Shown: one piece after another, positions 12,401 to 25,609 of the stretch
Position numbering within the stretch: the stretch's first letter is position 1
Layout: every line of letters starts with the position of its first letter
DNA from: Monarcha castaneiventris obscurior
Taxonomy: Eukaryota > Chordata > Aves > Passeriformes > Monarchidae
Reading direction: 5' to 3'
Assembly (NCBI GenBank): GCA_026261815.1
Contig: JAMPIT010000884.1
Coordinates: 13,157,001 to 13,221,000 of the forward strand
Length of the DNA: 64,000 bases
The notes under the pieces: model-generated
What the model was told of the DNA's origin: nothing
Database searches by the model: none
The model's input: the letters and a program-made list of their open reading frames with translations, nothing else
Position numbers and translations under genes: made by a program

Positions 12401-15159
12401 CAAATCTTGTACAAACAACAAAGAAATTCTGCATCTGGGGGAGGTGGAGGGAATCTCATACCATTTTGAACTGACTCTCATACTAAAATATTCCATAGCA
12501 GAAGGATTACAGAAGTTTCTCTAGGAACACAAAACTCCCCAGCAGTACATGAAGTGCTTGACAACTGTATTAGGAAAGCAGAATTCCTTTCAGAGAAATA
12601 AGTCAAACACATAAGGTTAACATATACATGCCTCTCTCTTCTCCCCATGTTGTGTTTGTCTCCTATCAGAGCTGTTGAAGATGCTAAACTCTACCTGTAA
12701 TTGTGCAGTGTTTTAGCATGAAAGTATGCTCTAAATTTGGTTGAAGTTTAACGCACTTTTTCCCCCAAAAAAAGAGCTGTTAAGAGTATCCACATACAAG
12801 TAACAATGGAAGAGAGAAAATGAAAGTACATTAAAATGCTAATAAAGAAACATCAACACACATACACACAAAAAACAATGCTTACATATCCATGTTAGTG
12901 TAAGCATGCTTTCTTTCAGTTATTGATGTGACTTGCAAAAAGATGGAAAGTATTCACATTTGTATGTCTTCAGTTGGGTACAAGCTGATGTCAGGCTGTG
13001 GAATACAGCTAATTTGGGATGGAAGGGGCACGTTCAAATTGAAGTCTCAAAAACCTCTGATTTTACATGAGAAAGAGTGGTATTTCTTTTTTGCTTGTTT
13101 TCTTTGTGTTTAATCCACCACAGGATTCATCTGCACTCAAGACCTTACAAATTGATAAACTGAGGGGCAAATTAATCTTGCAGAGTGACTTCTCTAACTT
13201 CACCAGGAGTCACAGCAGAACTGAAGTCTGCCTGCTGTGCTCATGAGATGAATTCCCTCACAAAACAGATTTTTGTTTTTCTTCTAAGCAACTCTCCCCC
13301 CTTTCAGCTCCCTAGAAGTTGACAGGCTGTTTCCTGCTCCATGATCTGTGAATCATGATGTGAACGCCGATCACTACTCCCCTGTGAAATTAAATTAGGT
13401 ATTGGAGCACAGCATGAGCAATAACTTTCCCTGAGATGCCAGCCCTAAAGAAACTCTACATTTTCTTCCCCCAGCTGAAGAATGGAGTTATGAAAGCAGG
13501 GTCAAGCTGGTTATTACTCTTCGTACTCTGCAACATCACCCAGGCTGCTCTGAGCCAGCTTAAAATTATTTCTCCACTTCCTAGTCAAGAATATAATGGT
13601 ACCAAATTTAAAGAGTCCAATAATTCACTGTATTTATTTGTGTGTTCTTCTGTAACCACTTAACACCATGCGAATTGCAGCAATGCTTAACATACACAGA
13701 ATACCATGATAAATCACCAGAACTTAGTGCATGTCATACAGCTGGGAAATTGGTAAGACAAGGGTAAGCAATAGTAACACATGGTTTATCAAGCAAGAAA
13801 GGGGAGTTTGTGATGCCGTGTTTCTAAGTGCTTTTCAATAGCACTTAGTTAAGCAATAAAATATTCACACTTGGAAAGATCATAGGGTTATGTTGCCCCA
13901 TATTTTTTTTTCAGACATATGGCCCTTGGGAACTTACACACATCTTCGTCACTGCAATGTACTCTGAGCAAGGAGGCACCACAGAGGCACATCTGAAAGC
14001 TGAAACTAGCAGAAAATAAAAGAGTAATGTATTAAAATCCAGTTTGTGAGCTCAGATTATTGCTCATTCTGGAGCCTATGTTAACCTATCTGAATAGGTT
14101 TAGGGGAGTTTTAGTTTCAAATTGTGATGTAGCTGTCAAAACCAGATTACTTAGCCTCTGTTCTGCATTACCACAGAATGTGCTCCGTGCTCCAACAAAG
14201 GTAGTTTGCGTTTGTTTCAAGGAAAAATAAAAAGTGCTCCCACCTTTCATTCTCAGACAGAAGTACATTTCTCTTCCCTTCAACCTGAGAAACTACTCCA
14301 AAGATCAATTTCATAATCTGCAAGAAGCAGAAGTCTTCATGCTCCCCAAAAAAATTAAGTCTGGCTTTTCCTTCTCCAACATTCACATTTCCCTGTGAGC
14401 CTTGCAGGTTCCTCCAGGTTCACTTCTACAAGGTCCACTGAAAATCTAATCATAAGCTTCCTCTCTTCTGGGTTAGCTGCCAGACAAGGGCTGGTATTGG
14501 AGTTACTACGTCAGTAAGAGATTGTTCTGGCCTTCAAACACTGCCATGTCCCCTGCCCAGCTGCTGTGGAGATGGCTCAGGCAAAGCAAAGTAAATTGGT
14601 TTAATCTTGTGCATCTGGTGCTGAGCTCCCTGTCATCTGTTCAGGGGTATAAAAGGACATCGTTCATGTCACATCCCAGCTCCAGTGACAGAGCCTGGAA
14701 CCTTCAAAATCTAAACCCTGATAGCTCCTCTTCTCTGCTAATATTTATCACAGTGCTGGACTTGCATGTTCGTTCCACAAGCTACTTAGTCACCTGGGCC
14801 TGAGAGACTGTAAGTAACCCTCTTAGAGCTAAACTGTAAGTCTGTTTATTATCCTAAATTCGCAAAAGGATTCCTTTGTAGTTTAAAAAGAAACCCACAA
14901 AACCTCAGCAAAGCACAATCATCTAGAGACTTCCAATATTTCTACATTAGCCAAATGAATGTGAAGTAAACCCTTCATCTCTGCATCCCCTAAAGGATTC
15001 ACAAGGCAACAATATCCCACAGAAGGCCCTCTGGGTCCCTGGAAGGTGCACAGCACTCTTTGCCTATACAGTGAGCAAAAGCTTTAGACCATTTCTGGGA
15101 ATGCAAATGAATGGGATCCACGTGACCCCGGTAATAAAAGGCTCCTGTCTCTTTGCAAA

Positions 15160-15540
15160 GCATTGAAATGCCATCTGGCAATTTTGTTGACGTCAGCAGG
15201 CACAGAAAAACAACCATCACCTCCCCCAAAAAAGCAAAAGCCTTGGGCAGGAGGGGGAGGAATGCAGAGTTTCATGGTGTGTGTGCCCTTCAGGCTGGTG
15301 TTACTGAAAACCTGCGGCAGCGCGGTCAGCCCAGAGCCCGAATTCTGCACCAGCAGTGCAGGCAAACGCACCCCCTTGCCTCTGTTTTATACTGCTGAGC
15401 AGCCCTGCATTCGCTGGCACCCCGCATTCAGAGACTGCTGCCAAGCATCAAACGATCAGCACTACATCCTCTCTGTCATTTTGCCTTGTCACTGTCAGGT
15501 CGCTGAAAGTTTGTGCACGAGGAACGAATCTCTCAGTGGC
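15160..15540. promoter_or_regulatory. CpG-containing patch with a full CRE palindrome
   Basis: The perfect cAMP response element TGACGTCA lies at 15188-15195. The next 350 bases hold about a dozen CpGs (for example GCAGCGCGGTC near 15320), which stands out against the CpG-poor surroundings. TGACGTCA is the known CREB/ATF binding site and is uncommon by chance in CpG-depleted DNA. The open frames over this patch (158 codons plus strand, 95 codons minus strand) resemble no protein I know. An enhancer or minor promoter is plausible but unproven. Confidence 0.35.
15188..15195. promoter_or_regulatory. Perfect CRE (TGACGTCA)
   Basis: This is an exact 8-bp palindromic match to the CREB/ATF consensus. 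Its meaning rests on the surrounding CpG-containing patch; no TATA box is obvious close by. Confidence 0.45.
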
Positions 15541-18500
15541 AGACTACAGGGAAAGACACAAAACTTCCAGCTCTACTTTGCAGGCTACGGAAGATACACC
15601 ACTCATTTGGCTCCTTTAACTGCATTTCTTGCACACTGATCTGGAACACAGTGAAAGCAATTCTGTACTAGTTTAAGTAAAATCTCACACCAACATTGTA
15701 TGACGACAAGAGATAAATGACCAAAGATTACACACAAAAGACGTCCAAATCCTGCAGGGATAATATATAAGCTGCAGGTACTAATTTAAAATTCTATCTA
15801 ATAGAAGGCATAATATTGCTCCAAAGTATTACCTGCCATTTGGCACAGAAAAATTGGCTGCGTTTTCATGAAAAAAGCCAATATTTTAAGTCAATAATAA
15901 AAGTTATCTTATCTGTCATAAGCTAAAATAATACTATGAACACGTGCATGCAAAAGAAGCAGGCATCTTTTTGTGTTAAAGTACATTTTCCTGTTCTCAA
16001 AGATCTCTTCAGTTATTTCTGATCGCAGTTAACAATTCACATCGAAATGCAGGAAAGGGCAGCAGAGCATTGCCTTAATACAAACTTTTAAAGGATGGAC
16101 GTGTCCTCCATGAGGCACATTTAAACCCTGAAGAAAGGAGCTTTGTGAGTTGCTCTTAACAGGGGATTAGAAATTTTACAGTAGTTTTGTGACAGAAACA
16201 CAATCCCCTCAGCAGTATTTCTCAAAAAAATTAGAACCACACAAGATGGGTGACAATGAGGAGAGAAGGATGGAGGGAGGAGGCTGACCTGTCATCTAGG
16301 CCCTCATGCTCTCAATTGTCTTACTGAAGTGTTGTAACGAAATACATTCTTAAGGCTCTACTGGATCAAGGTCTCCCTGACTGACTATTCAAACCTGCCT
16401 GAACTAACAGTCCTTTTTCTTTGCCCTGCTCATTCCCTCCCCTCTCCCCCTCCTTTACCACATCTCCTCTTACTGAATGAAACCGAGACATTTTTCTTAC
16501 AAAACTGCTCTTTGAATTCCTAATCTCTGCCTCAGTGTAATTTTTTAACAGCAAGTCAAAGCGGCACTGTGTAAATAACTGCAAGGAGACAGCTCTGCCT
16601 GGAAACTTGAAAGTTTTCCCTGCTCACATCTTAGGCTTGAAAGCTTATGCTCAATTCAATTAAGAAAATTTATGGGTAATTCCACAGTTTCTTCCCAAAT
16701 CCTTATGTTCTCAGGCAGCCAACCCAGAAATGAACAAAATCCCTGACAACTGACTACTTTCTGCTAGCACATGGGCAATTATGCAGAAAGTGTGTATTTA
16801 ATTGAGTTAGTCGTAAATCCTGATTTAGGAATGAATCAGACGATGGAGAAGAGATACAGCTATTCCCTGCTGCCATTTCAGGTTTAACCACTTCTGCTTA
16901 AGGTTTATTTATTGACTTAATAAAATGCATAAACAACAAAACCATCCTTCCATAATTTTACAGGTATTAAGCCTCCACTTGAAGATGTAGGAGAATAAAC
17001 TTAAAGCTACACATGTGACAGACAAGGGAGAGATTTTCTGAATTCTCCCCCTACCTCTCACGTCTGCATCGTATCATGTCTGTTTTAAATATAAACAATT
17101 TTCAGAGTTCACAACTAAGTCCCACTCGGCGATTCTGCTTAGAGCACTCTCCAGTAAAGCTGATGTTCAGCAACATGTAAGAAACCTCCATGCCTTCTTT
17201 CACTGGTCTCAGGGTAATTTCAATGAACTCATGACAAATACAACCCCCACACCTAAGTGGTCATCCTGAGGACTGCATTATCTTCAAAATCAGCAAGATG
17301 CCTCTCCATCCATTCCAATCACTCGCCCAAAAGGAATTTGTCCTCCCAGTGTATGACAAGTGTGTTTCGCCTTGTGAAGCTGTTTCAGACCCTCGAGCTC
17401 CTCAGCTAAGCCAAGAAATGGCTGTAGTGATATTCCCATGAAAGTCTTACCAGCTCTAATGAGCTTTCAGCTTCTAGTTAACGTAATGTCCAGACAGATA
17501 GCCAAAAATTCAGGATTGTAAAATTAGTCTAATTTTCAAGGTTTATGGGGATTATTCAGACACTGACATCCACTATGCATACATTAAATGTGACTTATTC
17601 AGAGGGAGCCCATCACTTTGGCAGCCATACACAGTGTGGGAGGAAAGCAGTGCCACTTGCAGATCCTCCTGTACAAATATTTGTTTGTTCTTGTATGGAG
17701 AGCATTTCCAAATGCTATTTCCTGTTTTCCAGTTGCTTTGTTCTGCTCTCCAAACAAGTAATCTCTCTCTCTCTGATCAGCGTTGTATCTTCCCCTGCCG
17801 GGTACATCTGAAAATTTCCTTGGGCCAATTCACTTACTATTCCAACTACTCGCGGACTTCCCATTTGAAGTCAATACTCAGGGCCTGAAGAAGTCCCTTG
17901 CCCTTTCACTGCCCTCCTCTGTCTTGAAGATACTTCCATATTTCAGTTTGGAGACTAGAGCTGAGCAAGCTAAACCCCATGGAGGCCCAGCCTGGGCTGC
18001 GAAGTTTCAATCTGAACTAAATCCAGCACAGCAGGCTAGCAGGTGACTGGATGCACTGAAGGACTTCTCTAAACTGAAGTTAAGCTAAACTGAAAGGCTT
18101 TTAAAACTATTTCAGGCTCCTGAATTCGATATTGGGTTGTTAATCAAAAAATGAATATAAACCCAAGGACATGTATGTGGTCAGGCCACTTGAGATGATT
18201 CCTCTCTCCCAGTTTGTGTGCCAGCCCCTTGCTGAGGGCTCCGTTTCCCAATTCACAGCTGATAGCGCAGTAAACACCTCTGGCAGTGGAAAGAATGTGG
18301 CCTTGACACAATCCGGGCAGCCACTGCAGACCCAGCCAGGGAAGGCAAAATATGGAAATCCCAGCCTCATGCACTGAGGGCTAAAGCACTTACAAGGTGC
18401 CCTTTTATCCCTCTCATGAAGCTGAGAGCAGTGTGCTTAACGAGTGTGTGAAAGGGTTCCGTGGAGCCCTGGCTGCCTTCCTCTGAAGGCTGAGCATCCT

Positions 18501-20431
18501 CATCTGAGGGCAGTTCCACAGATTGTACAACAGCGGTATAAATCACAATCAGAAGCCCAACCAAGGGTTACAATGCAGGTGCCATGCTCACATTTTTATA
18601 GGCCATTATGAAACAAGCTAATTAAATATTTCCACTAAGCTAAGAGTGAAAAAATGTTAATGTCCTGGGAAGAAGTGAAATTACAAAGGCTCTAGATAAA
18701 ACCTCTGTACTAGGATCAGCAATGGCAAGAAATTGCAGGTCATTTGATTACATTACAGATGTAACAGCCTTGCTAAGTTGTGGATCGCTGAGACAGTATG
18801 ATCTTACCCTCTCCAAAATGATGCCAAAGAGAAAAAAATTAGAATCCTATGTTCCCATCAAGCAAGTTAAGCAGGTGTTTACTTCATTACTAAGTTACTG
18901 CATCATGGTATTACCAAATTTGTTTCTCATCCTAAGGTCCTTTACAGCAGCCTTCAGAACCTAAGCAGGGGTGTGTACAATTACAATTATTTCAAGAGAA
19001 CGGACTTTAGCCACATTTTCACTATCACCACAAGAAGAGAGAAAGGATTTCAAGGGAAATGGGGAACCACAAGAAGCCATGTGCAGACTTCAAACCATAA
19101 CTGTGCTGACAGTCAAGCATCTCACCAAATGGGGCCACTGTAAGTAAGAGCTCTGTCAGTGCATCCAGTGTCAGCTGGATGTAGAAACATGCTGGACTTG
19201 CAGCTAAGTGTTGCCATTTACTACTGTTACTTTCCAATTTCATCAGGAGAAAATTATTTCTGACAAAGGGTAGCTAATTCACATTTGTGAACCTGCTTTT
19301 TTGCTAACCCTTGCATTCTCTGCTGTGCCATCCAATCTAGCACATATATCATTGTGAAAAGTTTTAAATTCAATTTACCACTGTGTTGAAGTCTTTAGCG
19401 TGGAGCAATGTGACAGATTTTACCAACACTTATTAAAAATAAAGAAGAATGGAGCAAGCCATAAATAAAATAAAGTGCTGGCAAAGCTCGGAATGCAGTG
19501 AATACATCTGCACTTACAGCAGTGGCCAAACCATAGTGCTTTATCATAGGAAAGTAGCTTGAAATAACTTTTCAGTGAATTTGATATATGATACTGCTCT
19601 TTTAAAACCAAGACTAGAGCAAGTTTGTGAACTTCAAAGTGAAGTTGTTTCCGGTGGGAGGTTTATTTTGTTATGAGCTTGACATACTGTAGCTGTGACA
19701 CTAAGCAGAGTTGCAATGTCAAGGTTCAGAAAGTTCACCCACACTCTAATGACAGGCAGTCACATGAGCCTGACAGCAAAAAATGTCACGGTGGGGGGGT
19801 TCTTCCAAAGTTTAATTTCCCAAGCAGTTTATCTCACACAGATTGCACACAACACTCCCCTATTCAAATCTCAACACAGAATGAGGCCTGAAGTGTTTGA
19901 ATTTCTTTCTGTCTGGTGTATAATAAATCTAATTCATGTAAGGCAGTTTGGCACTAAGCTATGTATTTGCACATTTCTGTTGGCTTAAGTCACACTTTCT
20001 GTTAGGAAAGCTGCTCAGAAAGGTTTATTTCCTCCACTCCTATAAATTGTTGGCATAAACAACCATTCAAAAATTTAACCTCAGTTACTTGGCATTCTAA
20101 TGGTTTACACTGAAACCCACAAACTTGGGTTTCTTGGTAAAATCTATGTGTGAATTTAAGTGTGTTAACCTTCAAAATATTTAAATTCAACCTGAGAGAA
20201 TAAGAAGGAGGTGGAAGACATCTGACAGCAACACCGCTCGCTTCCACTGCTGTCTGACTGGAGAGTGACACAGGAGAACCCACACAGATGAATCCTGAGC
20301 TGGTAGAAAGATGAGACAGGGAGATACTGTATTTTTTAAAATTTTGGTCTACCATTTCTATACAGGCTCCTCTGCAAAACAGTGTGTCCCCTCTCAGCAT
20401 TATCTCTTTAGTCTTGGTTCCTTTCTAATTC

Positions 20432-20443
20432 GGGGGGGGGGGG
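20432..20443 (+). repeat. G12 homopolymer followed by T-rich tract
   Basis: Twelve consecutive G are followed by AGGG and then, 17 bases on, by a run of T. The G-rich part could contribute to a quadruplex. It is a low-complexity sequence and a likely sequencing or assembly weak point. Confidence 0.9.
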
Positions 20444-21804
20444 AGGGCTTTGGGTTGGTTTTTTTTTTCTCTTCAATTTTGTTTCTTGGAGGGTGGCAGG
20501 GAGGTCAGCAAATAGCTTAAATGTTCTAAAAACCAAGCTACAGAGTAGCTTCAAAGAGGAGTGCAGCCAGATGGGACAAAGAGTTTGGTATGAAACACCA
20601 GAGTACTTTGACAGCAGCGCAGATTCACCTGAGTCACTCCTGCTAGGTGCCACAGTATCTCCAGTCTGAAAATGAAGGGATGAATAAAACACACATTCAG
20701 TCACTGACTCACACACATCCAAGCACATGAACTCTTTGGCATTTCTCCCCCTCCGAAATAATGCAGGAAAAAAATGATCCAAACAAATATCCCAAGGAAA
20801 ATTATTATGTGCTTCTCAAATTCTGTTACAGAAAGGGGATTTATATACAAGCAAAGTGTTTGTGCGTGCAGCTGGAATGGAGCTTTTTGAGAAAAGTACT
20901 GAAGCAATGACTAAGTCTTTTGTGTCTCCTTACCTAAAACTTGATTAGCACATTGACATGCAAAACACAGACACTTTCCAAAAAGGGTTACAACACATCT
21001 ACCACGGGAAAAGGAGCAGTGCCAAAACAACATCATACCGTTCCTAGTGAGCTAAAAACTCAGTAACTCTGGTCAGTTAGCAGATCCTTAAATGATTTTC
21101 CTGACATCCTTGCTACGTCATCTGAGACTGGTAAATCAAAGGCAGCTTTCTTTCTGCTCCCACAGCTTCATCCGTGATAAACACCATGCAGCTGGCTACA
21201 GAGGCAGTGCTGGTAATAGTTTATGGGTAGGATTAAATCTGGTTCACTCGTTCAGAAGACTTTCTGTATCCATGCAAGAGAAAGCAGAAGGAGAAGGCAG
21301 AGTTGGGCCAGGAGCACTTTTCAAGGAAGCACCACTCCTGTGACATGAGCTGCATGTTTAGGCGGTGCTGAGGCAGTAGCTGACACCACAGGAGAGCAGA
21401 GAAGTAATCTGCTCCATGCACTTTTCTCCACAGGATGTTTAGGGACATGCAGTTTCCACATAGCTGTGTTGGGATGGGTTTTTTGTTTGCTTTTGAGGCA
21501 AAATTTTGTCTGTCTTCTATGAACTATATCCACTACGCCTCATGTATTCCTCACATGTGTGTTACCAATCCTTTTCCAACTGTCTCATAGGTGGAAGGGA
21601 AGAAATGAAAACACAAAAGGCAAGTAAATAGCTCAGCAGATACAGATCAAGTCTACTGACACTTGACATAAAACAGACGCTGAGTGGCTTAACAGTGATG
21701 CTTATGGAGTGATGTAGTTAAGTACAGAGACACCAAAGCTACAGGGAAGATCTCTTCATTGCCAGAAGCAGACGAGCCAGGTGAGCTGAGAAATTGGATA
21801 TGTT

Positions 21805-21852
21805 ATTGAGGCTGATTCAGTACAAGCTATTGAGGCTGATTCAGTACAAGCT
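21805..21852. repeat. Exact tandem duplication of a 24-bp unit
   Basis: The 24-bp unit starting ATTGAGGCTGATTCAGT occupies 21805-21828 and is repeated without change at 21829-21852. The identity of the two copies suggests a recent event or length polymorphism. The unit length is a multiple of three, but no recognisable protein is encoded here. Confidence 0.95.
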
Positions 21853-24800
21853 GAACTGTTCCCAATACCAAAGCTAATTTGCTTGTGTCTGCACGAGTGT
21901 ACTGTCAAAATCAATACTTCCCAAAACAGGTTGACTTTGTTAAGTTGGGAAGGAAACAACATCACAGTAGAAGAACTTTAAAATTAGGAGTATGCCAGCT
22001 CAATTCAAAAACATTTGTTTTGCACCCTCTGCCCACATTCTTTAGTTGCATTCACCGTAAAACTTTACACTGTTTAGAGTTCTTTAATTAAAAAAAACAA
22101 CCCTAAAACTCCATACATCCACAGCCCAAAATTCAAGTAGTGACTAGTCACTGTCATTTGTAGGCTAAGCAAATCAAAGTGGAGGAGGTTAAAACTGAGG
22201 CAGAGGAATAGATTATTCTATACTGCACCTATTCTATTCAGGAAACCTTTCCAATGCCCTCTGCCACCTCCCCCAAGAACCAACACACCCCACAACAACA
22301 GTGTATGTCTAAGAATTCAGAACTTCTATCAGATCACTTCTTTCTGAAAGCAGTTTAAAAATATTTTGCTCCTATTTCTAATAAAAGAATTTAGATAAGA
22401 AGACTTTGACTGTATCCAATACTGGGCTCCTTTGGAGTCCAGCAGCATTTAAGCAGCACAAAAGATGTTATCTGCTTTGAAATCGGTTTTGCCTCTTTGC
22501 TGTGGTCACATGTTCCTTTTGTTCTTTTTAATGTAATGTAATTTTATTAATTTTATCAGAAAAGAGAGGGAGGGAAGGTGATCTAATTTCAGTGAGAATG
22601 TCAAAGGAAATTTTTACCTACTGTAGCAGCAAGTAATGATGTGTCTGTATCAAAGAAAATAAATGAATATTGAATATGAATAAATGTATTCCTTCAGTCA
22701 TCCTCCTGCTGGGAAGTGCAAACTTCTTCCCAAAGACTTTATGTTCCTGTTCTTTAATTTATGTATTTTACATGAATGCTAGGATGTATGTTGTTCATTT
22801 TACATTCAATCAGGGAAGTAAATAAGACAATAATTAAAAATATATGCTCTAATCCACAATTAGTGAGCACCCTTGGAAGTATTCTATGCTCCCATATATG
22901 TCAAACTACAACACACAGCAGCTAAAAAAATTACCCAAATGGGCTCACGTGTCATCTAAGTATTCTTGGCTGGAAATACCAGTTACTTGTAACAGTCTAA
23001 TAAATTCAAAATGTCTGGCATATCACCTTCTGTTTATGCATTGGCAGTATTTTACCAAAATAAAGTTAATAATGTGGTACCCCTCTTCCTGCCACCCCTC
23101 AGATACCTTCCCCTGAAACAGCTGAAACTTCTTGGCCACTCTCAGCCAAGGCTGACAGCAAAATAAAAGCCAAAAATATTTTGACTCTGGCAAAACTTCT
23201 TTACACGACCATCAGTTTTCATGAGGGGTAATGCTTGCTATGACCTCAGAAGCAGAGAGGGAATGGCTTCAATACCTGGCCTGGCCAGCCCACCCCTGTT
23301 GTCCAGCTCTTAGTGGATTTACAGCAGTGACAGGAATTAGGGAATGGGAGTGTATATAAGATGTGAAACATATATTACTGACTAATTAGGTTTAATTAGA
23401 TTTTTCTGCCATTGAGCAACTCATTTAAGCTCTAATTGCAAGCCATTGAAACCTAAATGATGGCATTTACACTAGGAGTGCTGCCTAGCTTATCTCCTTC
23501 ATCTGTACTTTGTGCTCCAAAAGGGAACAGTTGCTCTTTCCTAGGATTAATACTTTCTGCCTTTCCTTTTAAAAGATATTAAAATTATTCAATCAACAGA
23601 AAATGAATCACTTAAAGTAAAAAATCCAAGAAATCATGACTCCTCTGAAAACTCCTCAAACTTGGAAAGAAGTCCTGCAGATTGCTGAAGAACCAGGAGA
23701 CCTGTATGCACTTCTTCACAAAACTGATTATCAGGGAGAGAGCAAAAAAAAAAAGAACTGGTTTCAAAATCCAACAGCACAGGTATGTTTCATGGTCAGG
23801 AAGTAATTTCCAGAGGTGAAAATACAGGCTCTGCAATGATGCTGCTTCTGCTTTCTCCAAGGCCAGTCCTGGAACAAAACAGCCCAGCACATGCACCAAA
23901 CCTCTATTTTGTTCTCCAGAGCACATTTGTCTGATATATCAGATCTAAATAACAACAGATAAATTTTTTGTAACAAAGACATGACACATTTCCTCACGTT
24001 TTAACTTTTATTTTGCATTACATAAGACAGCTCTTTAAATGCAGCAGACACCCACCTCCCTCCCACGTGCCTACATATACAGTCTGTCCACATACCTATG
24101 AAAAATATATTATTTAAACGTTAGTCAGAAAATTGCAAATGCGAAGAAACTCCATCTTGACAAAAGAGCAGAAAAAAAAAATAAAGCTGCACCCAACTGC
24201 TAGATTTGTCCCACAGTATGTGATAACCTTTGCATCTGAGAAAGGATGTGAGATCCTATCCTTTTCCTTGATGCTTAAAGTATATGTTATGGGCTGTCAC
24301 AATATTAAGTCATTCCACATCAGAAGCCTCAAATGCTGTCACTCTCTTGCTGAGCCTCTGCCACAAATGCCTTGGAGAATGTCTGCCAAAAGGATGACTT
24401 TGTGTCTGACATCACCAGCTCCCAAATCAGCAAACAGAGCTTGATGGGAAACACTTCCTAATGCAGGTTCATAATTTGCTTTGGGTTAAAAGGCATGACC
24501 ATTAGTGGACTTCAGTCATCATTTCTGCCATTCAGCTGACACTTGAAAGTGTTACTTGCACTCCCTTTAAAAACTAGATTGTGAAAAGAAAGCACATCTC
24601 AGCAAAGTGTGGGAGTAAGCCCCTGCCTACCACCATGACCTCAAAGTTGTAAGAAAAATAAAGCAATAAAGGCAAATTATTGATTGCATTTAAGCAGTAG
24701 ATTCCTCTTTAACTGCTCCAATACATCAGGTAATCCAGGAAAGAGAGATGGATGACCGGCAATTTACTCCATCTCCTGAGACTATTTGCCTGGAGGAGGC

Positions 24801-25016
24801 TTCTGTTTTCTGTCCATGTTTATGCAAGATGGAATATTCCTCCTGTCTTTTTCTTCAACTGCTTTTCCAAATAGCTAAATTAAATACAACTTCAGGAGTG
24901 AAAACTCAGTTCTTGTTCTCTAAAACTGGAATTCTTCCTCCTCCCTTTTTTTCCTAAATTAAATCATAAAGCACAAATATAATAAGCACAATACCTCTGT
25001 CTTTTGTGGTTTTGCT

Positions 25017-25044
25017 ATCTTTATACTCCTATCTTTATACTCCT
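25017..25044. repeat. Exact tandem duplication of a 14-bp unit
   Basis: ATCTTTATACTCCT at 25017-25030 is repeated exactly at 25031-25044, in an AT-rich stretch next to TATATA tracts at 25085-25130. It looks like a small slippage duplication. Confidence 0.9.
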
Positions 25045-25609
25045 TTTCTATTTTCTAGTTAGAATCTATACACATGCGTATCATTATTATATATATTCTA
25101 TTTAGAACATATATAGAGAGCATATATATAGCCCACCTTAAGAATTCTTGCTCTGCAATTTTCCAAGAATGCTATAGTTTTCCACCATCCATACATGACA
25201 CAAATTGTTCACTAAATATATTTTGCTCAACCTCTGCCTTGCTCTTTGCTCATCAAACACACCACACACAGCAGGTTAACCTGCCAGCCCAGACTGCACA
25301 TTTCTATTATTAGACCCTCAAGAATTTCACCTCTGTGCAGCTGAATGACATGCACTTGTATGGTTATAGTTCTCCAGACAGCAGAGACAGACTCAGTGTC
25401 AGAGTCTCCTCATCCTCTTCCCCGCTGCCATTTCACCTGCTGCTTTTCCACAGTTGTAGTGTCTATGTTACCTACATCAGATGTTAGTCTGGCTGCTGCT
25501 GCCCCTGAGGAAATTAGTGACAAAAATTCTGGGGAATCCACTAGGACGATATTTCAGCAAGCAGGGATCAGTTTTTGAGTTTCTCCAAGACCAGGTCAGT
25601 CTTAGGAAA

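Larger units (their letters stand above)
1..25600. other. Non-coding AT-rich region, no recognised gene
   Basis: This stretch contains only short frames with no recognisable protein domain; many begin at non-ATG codons and overlap frames on the other strand. It is AT-rich and CpG-poor, as expected for vertebrate intron or intergenic DNA. I found no CR1 3' end, LTR, tRNA or rRNA in it. The items that stand out (hairpins, simple repeats, a CRE palindrome, one non-coding exon-like segment) are listed separately. The rest looks like unique sequence whose function, if any, cannot be read without alignment to other birds. Confidence 0.75.

Noticed and set aside
15163..15639. 158-codon plus-strand frame
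   Set aside because: No similarity that I recognise and no splice sites at sensible places. The local GC content explains the lack of stops.
20002..20400. 132-codon minus-strand frame with an ATG start
   Set aside because: No domain, no CpG or codon bias signal and no promoter. The composition is like other random frames here.
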